Assembly (NCBI RefSeq): GCF_025148125.1
Contig: NZ_CP102267.1
Coordinates: 1,052,001 to 1,116,000 of the forward strand
Direction: 5' to 3'
Length of the DNA stretch: 64,000 bases
From: Blautia wexlerae DSM 19850
Lineage (GTDB): Bacteria; Bacillota; Clostridia; Lachnospirales; Lachnospiraceae
A program made the position numbers and the translations under genes. Positions 63,813-64,000 of this stretch are shown in pieces. Numbering within the stretch: the stretch's first letter is position 1; every line of letters begins with the position of its first letter. The notes beneath the pieces are model-generated. The model saw only the letters and a program-made list of their open reading frames with translations, made no database searches and was not told the origin of the DNA.

Positions 63813-64000
63813 CTATTTCTTAAATTCTACAATAGTAACACCTGCATCTCCTTCGCCGAATTCTCCAAGGCGGAAGGATTCCACATGCTTCTGGCGCTTC
63901 AGATAATTGTGTACACCTTTTCTTAGAGCACCGGTTCCTTTACCATGAACAATACGGACAGATTTCAGATGAGCGATATAAGCATCATCCAGATATTTGT
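63813..64000 (-). CDS. mutS2: Endonuclease MutS2, C-terminal Smr domain (gene runs out of the window)
   Basis: The last 61 residues and stop codon of a gene entering from beyond 64000. The Smr nuclease-domain motif [18 protein letters not shown] is intact, with [20 protein letters not shown] towards the end, which matches MutS2. MutS2 acts on branched DNA or collided ribosomes depending on species. The stop (63813-63815) is 11 bases before the response regulator start, so they share a transcript. Confidence 0.9.
   Translation of the reverse strand, partial: KYLDDAYIAHLKSVRIVHGKGTGALRKGVHNYLKRQKHVESFRLGEFGEGDAGVTIVEFKK

Overview
The window reads as chromosome of a Gram-positive anaerobe of the Lachnospiraceae (Blautia-like, inferred from protein style only). 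Supporting signs are a Gram-positive PolC, a class 3 fructose-bisphosphatase, CodY next to TopA, a CIRCE-controlled groESL operon, many strong AGGAGG ribosome sites, sigma-A promoters with 17-base spacers, and tRNA genes without an encoded CCA. Most genes are ordinary housekeeping genes, but the gaps hold several families of short, highly structured inverted-repeat elements.

Layout. 1-1314: 3' part of a GH13 alpha-glucosidase on the minus strand. 1665-5690: diacylglycerol-kinase-like enzyme, AAA-ATPase/PD-(D/E)XK protein, thymidylate synthase, dihydrofolate reductase. 5993-7018: branched-chain aminotransferase (minus). 7245-15358: XpaC-like and TelA-like pair, IspG, PolC. 15456-19672: Fbp, a PurF-like protein without the catalytic cysteine, a membrane-anchored unknown. 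19751-24906: XRE regulator (minus), ComM, DprA, TopA. 25278-28514: CodY and GroES/GroEL. 28884-34175: small membrane protein, GuaB, cell-wall amidase, then a ZTP riboswitch ahead of PurO-like IMP cyclohydrolase and a single-domain AICAR transformylase. 34187-35225: a 208-base palindrome, tRNA-Gly and a RelE-type toxin-antitoxin pair. 35580-40017: 3D-domain wall protein, MetY, tRNA-Phe with three tandem terminators, iron-containing alcohol dehydrogenase.

40375-49454 is a glycan-use locus: solute-binding protein, two permeases, YesM/YesN-type two-component system, GH3 beta-glycosidase. After it come a DUF4340-like secreted protein, GlyA, TrxB-like and TrxA, a B12-binding radical SAM enzyme, a 34-residue membrane peptide, a half-HypE-like protein and TrmL. 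56632-59502 pairs a TetR regulator with an oleate hydratase carrying an N-terminal hydrophobic anchor. 59781-61505 is adenine deaminase. 61691-63801 is a second two-component system downstream of the mutS2 3' end, which leaves the window.

Genes that work together: purine supply (PurF-like, GuaB, PurO, AICAR transformylase, adenine deaminase, GlyA, ThyA and FolA through folate), thiol redox (TrxB/TrxA), DNA uptake and processing (ComM, DprA), and sugar uptake with its own sensor. The most striking non-coding signal is a 143-base repeat found twice in opposite orientation. Its stems differ between the copies by matched, pairing-preserving changes, which points to selection on folding. Other element families lie at 28551-28711, 34187-34394, 38206-38440 and 41856-41980.
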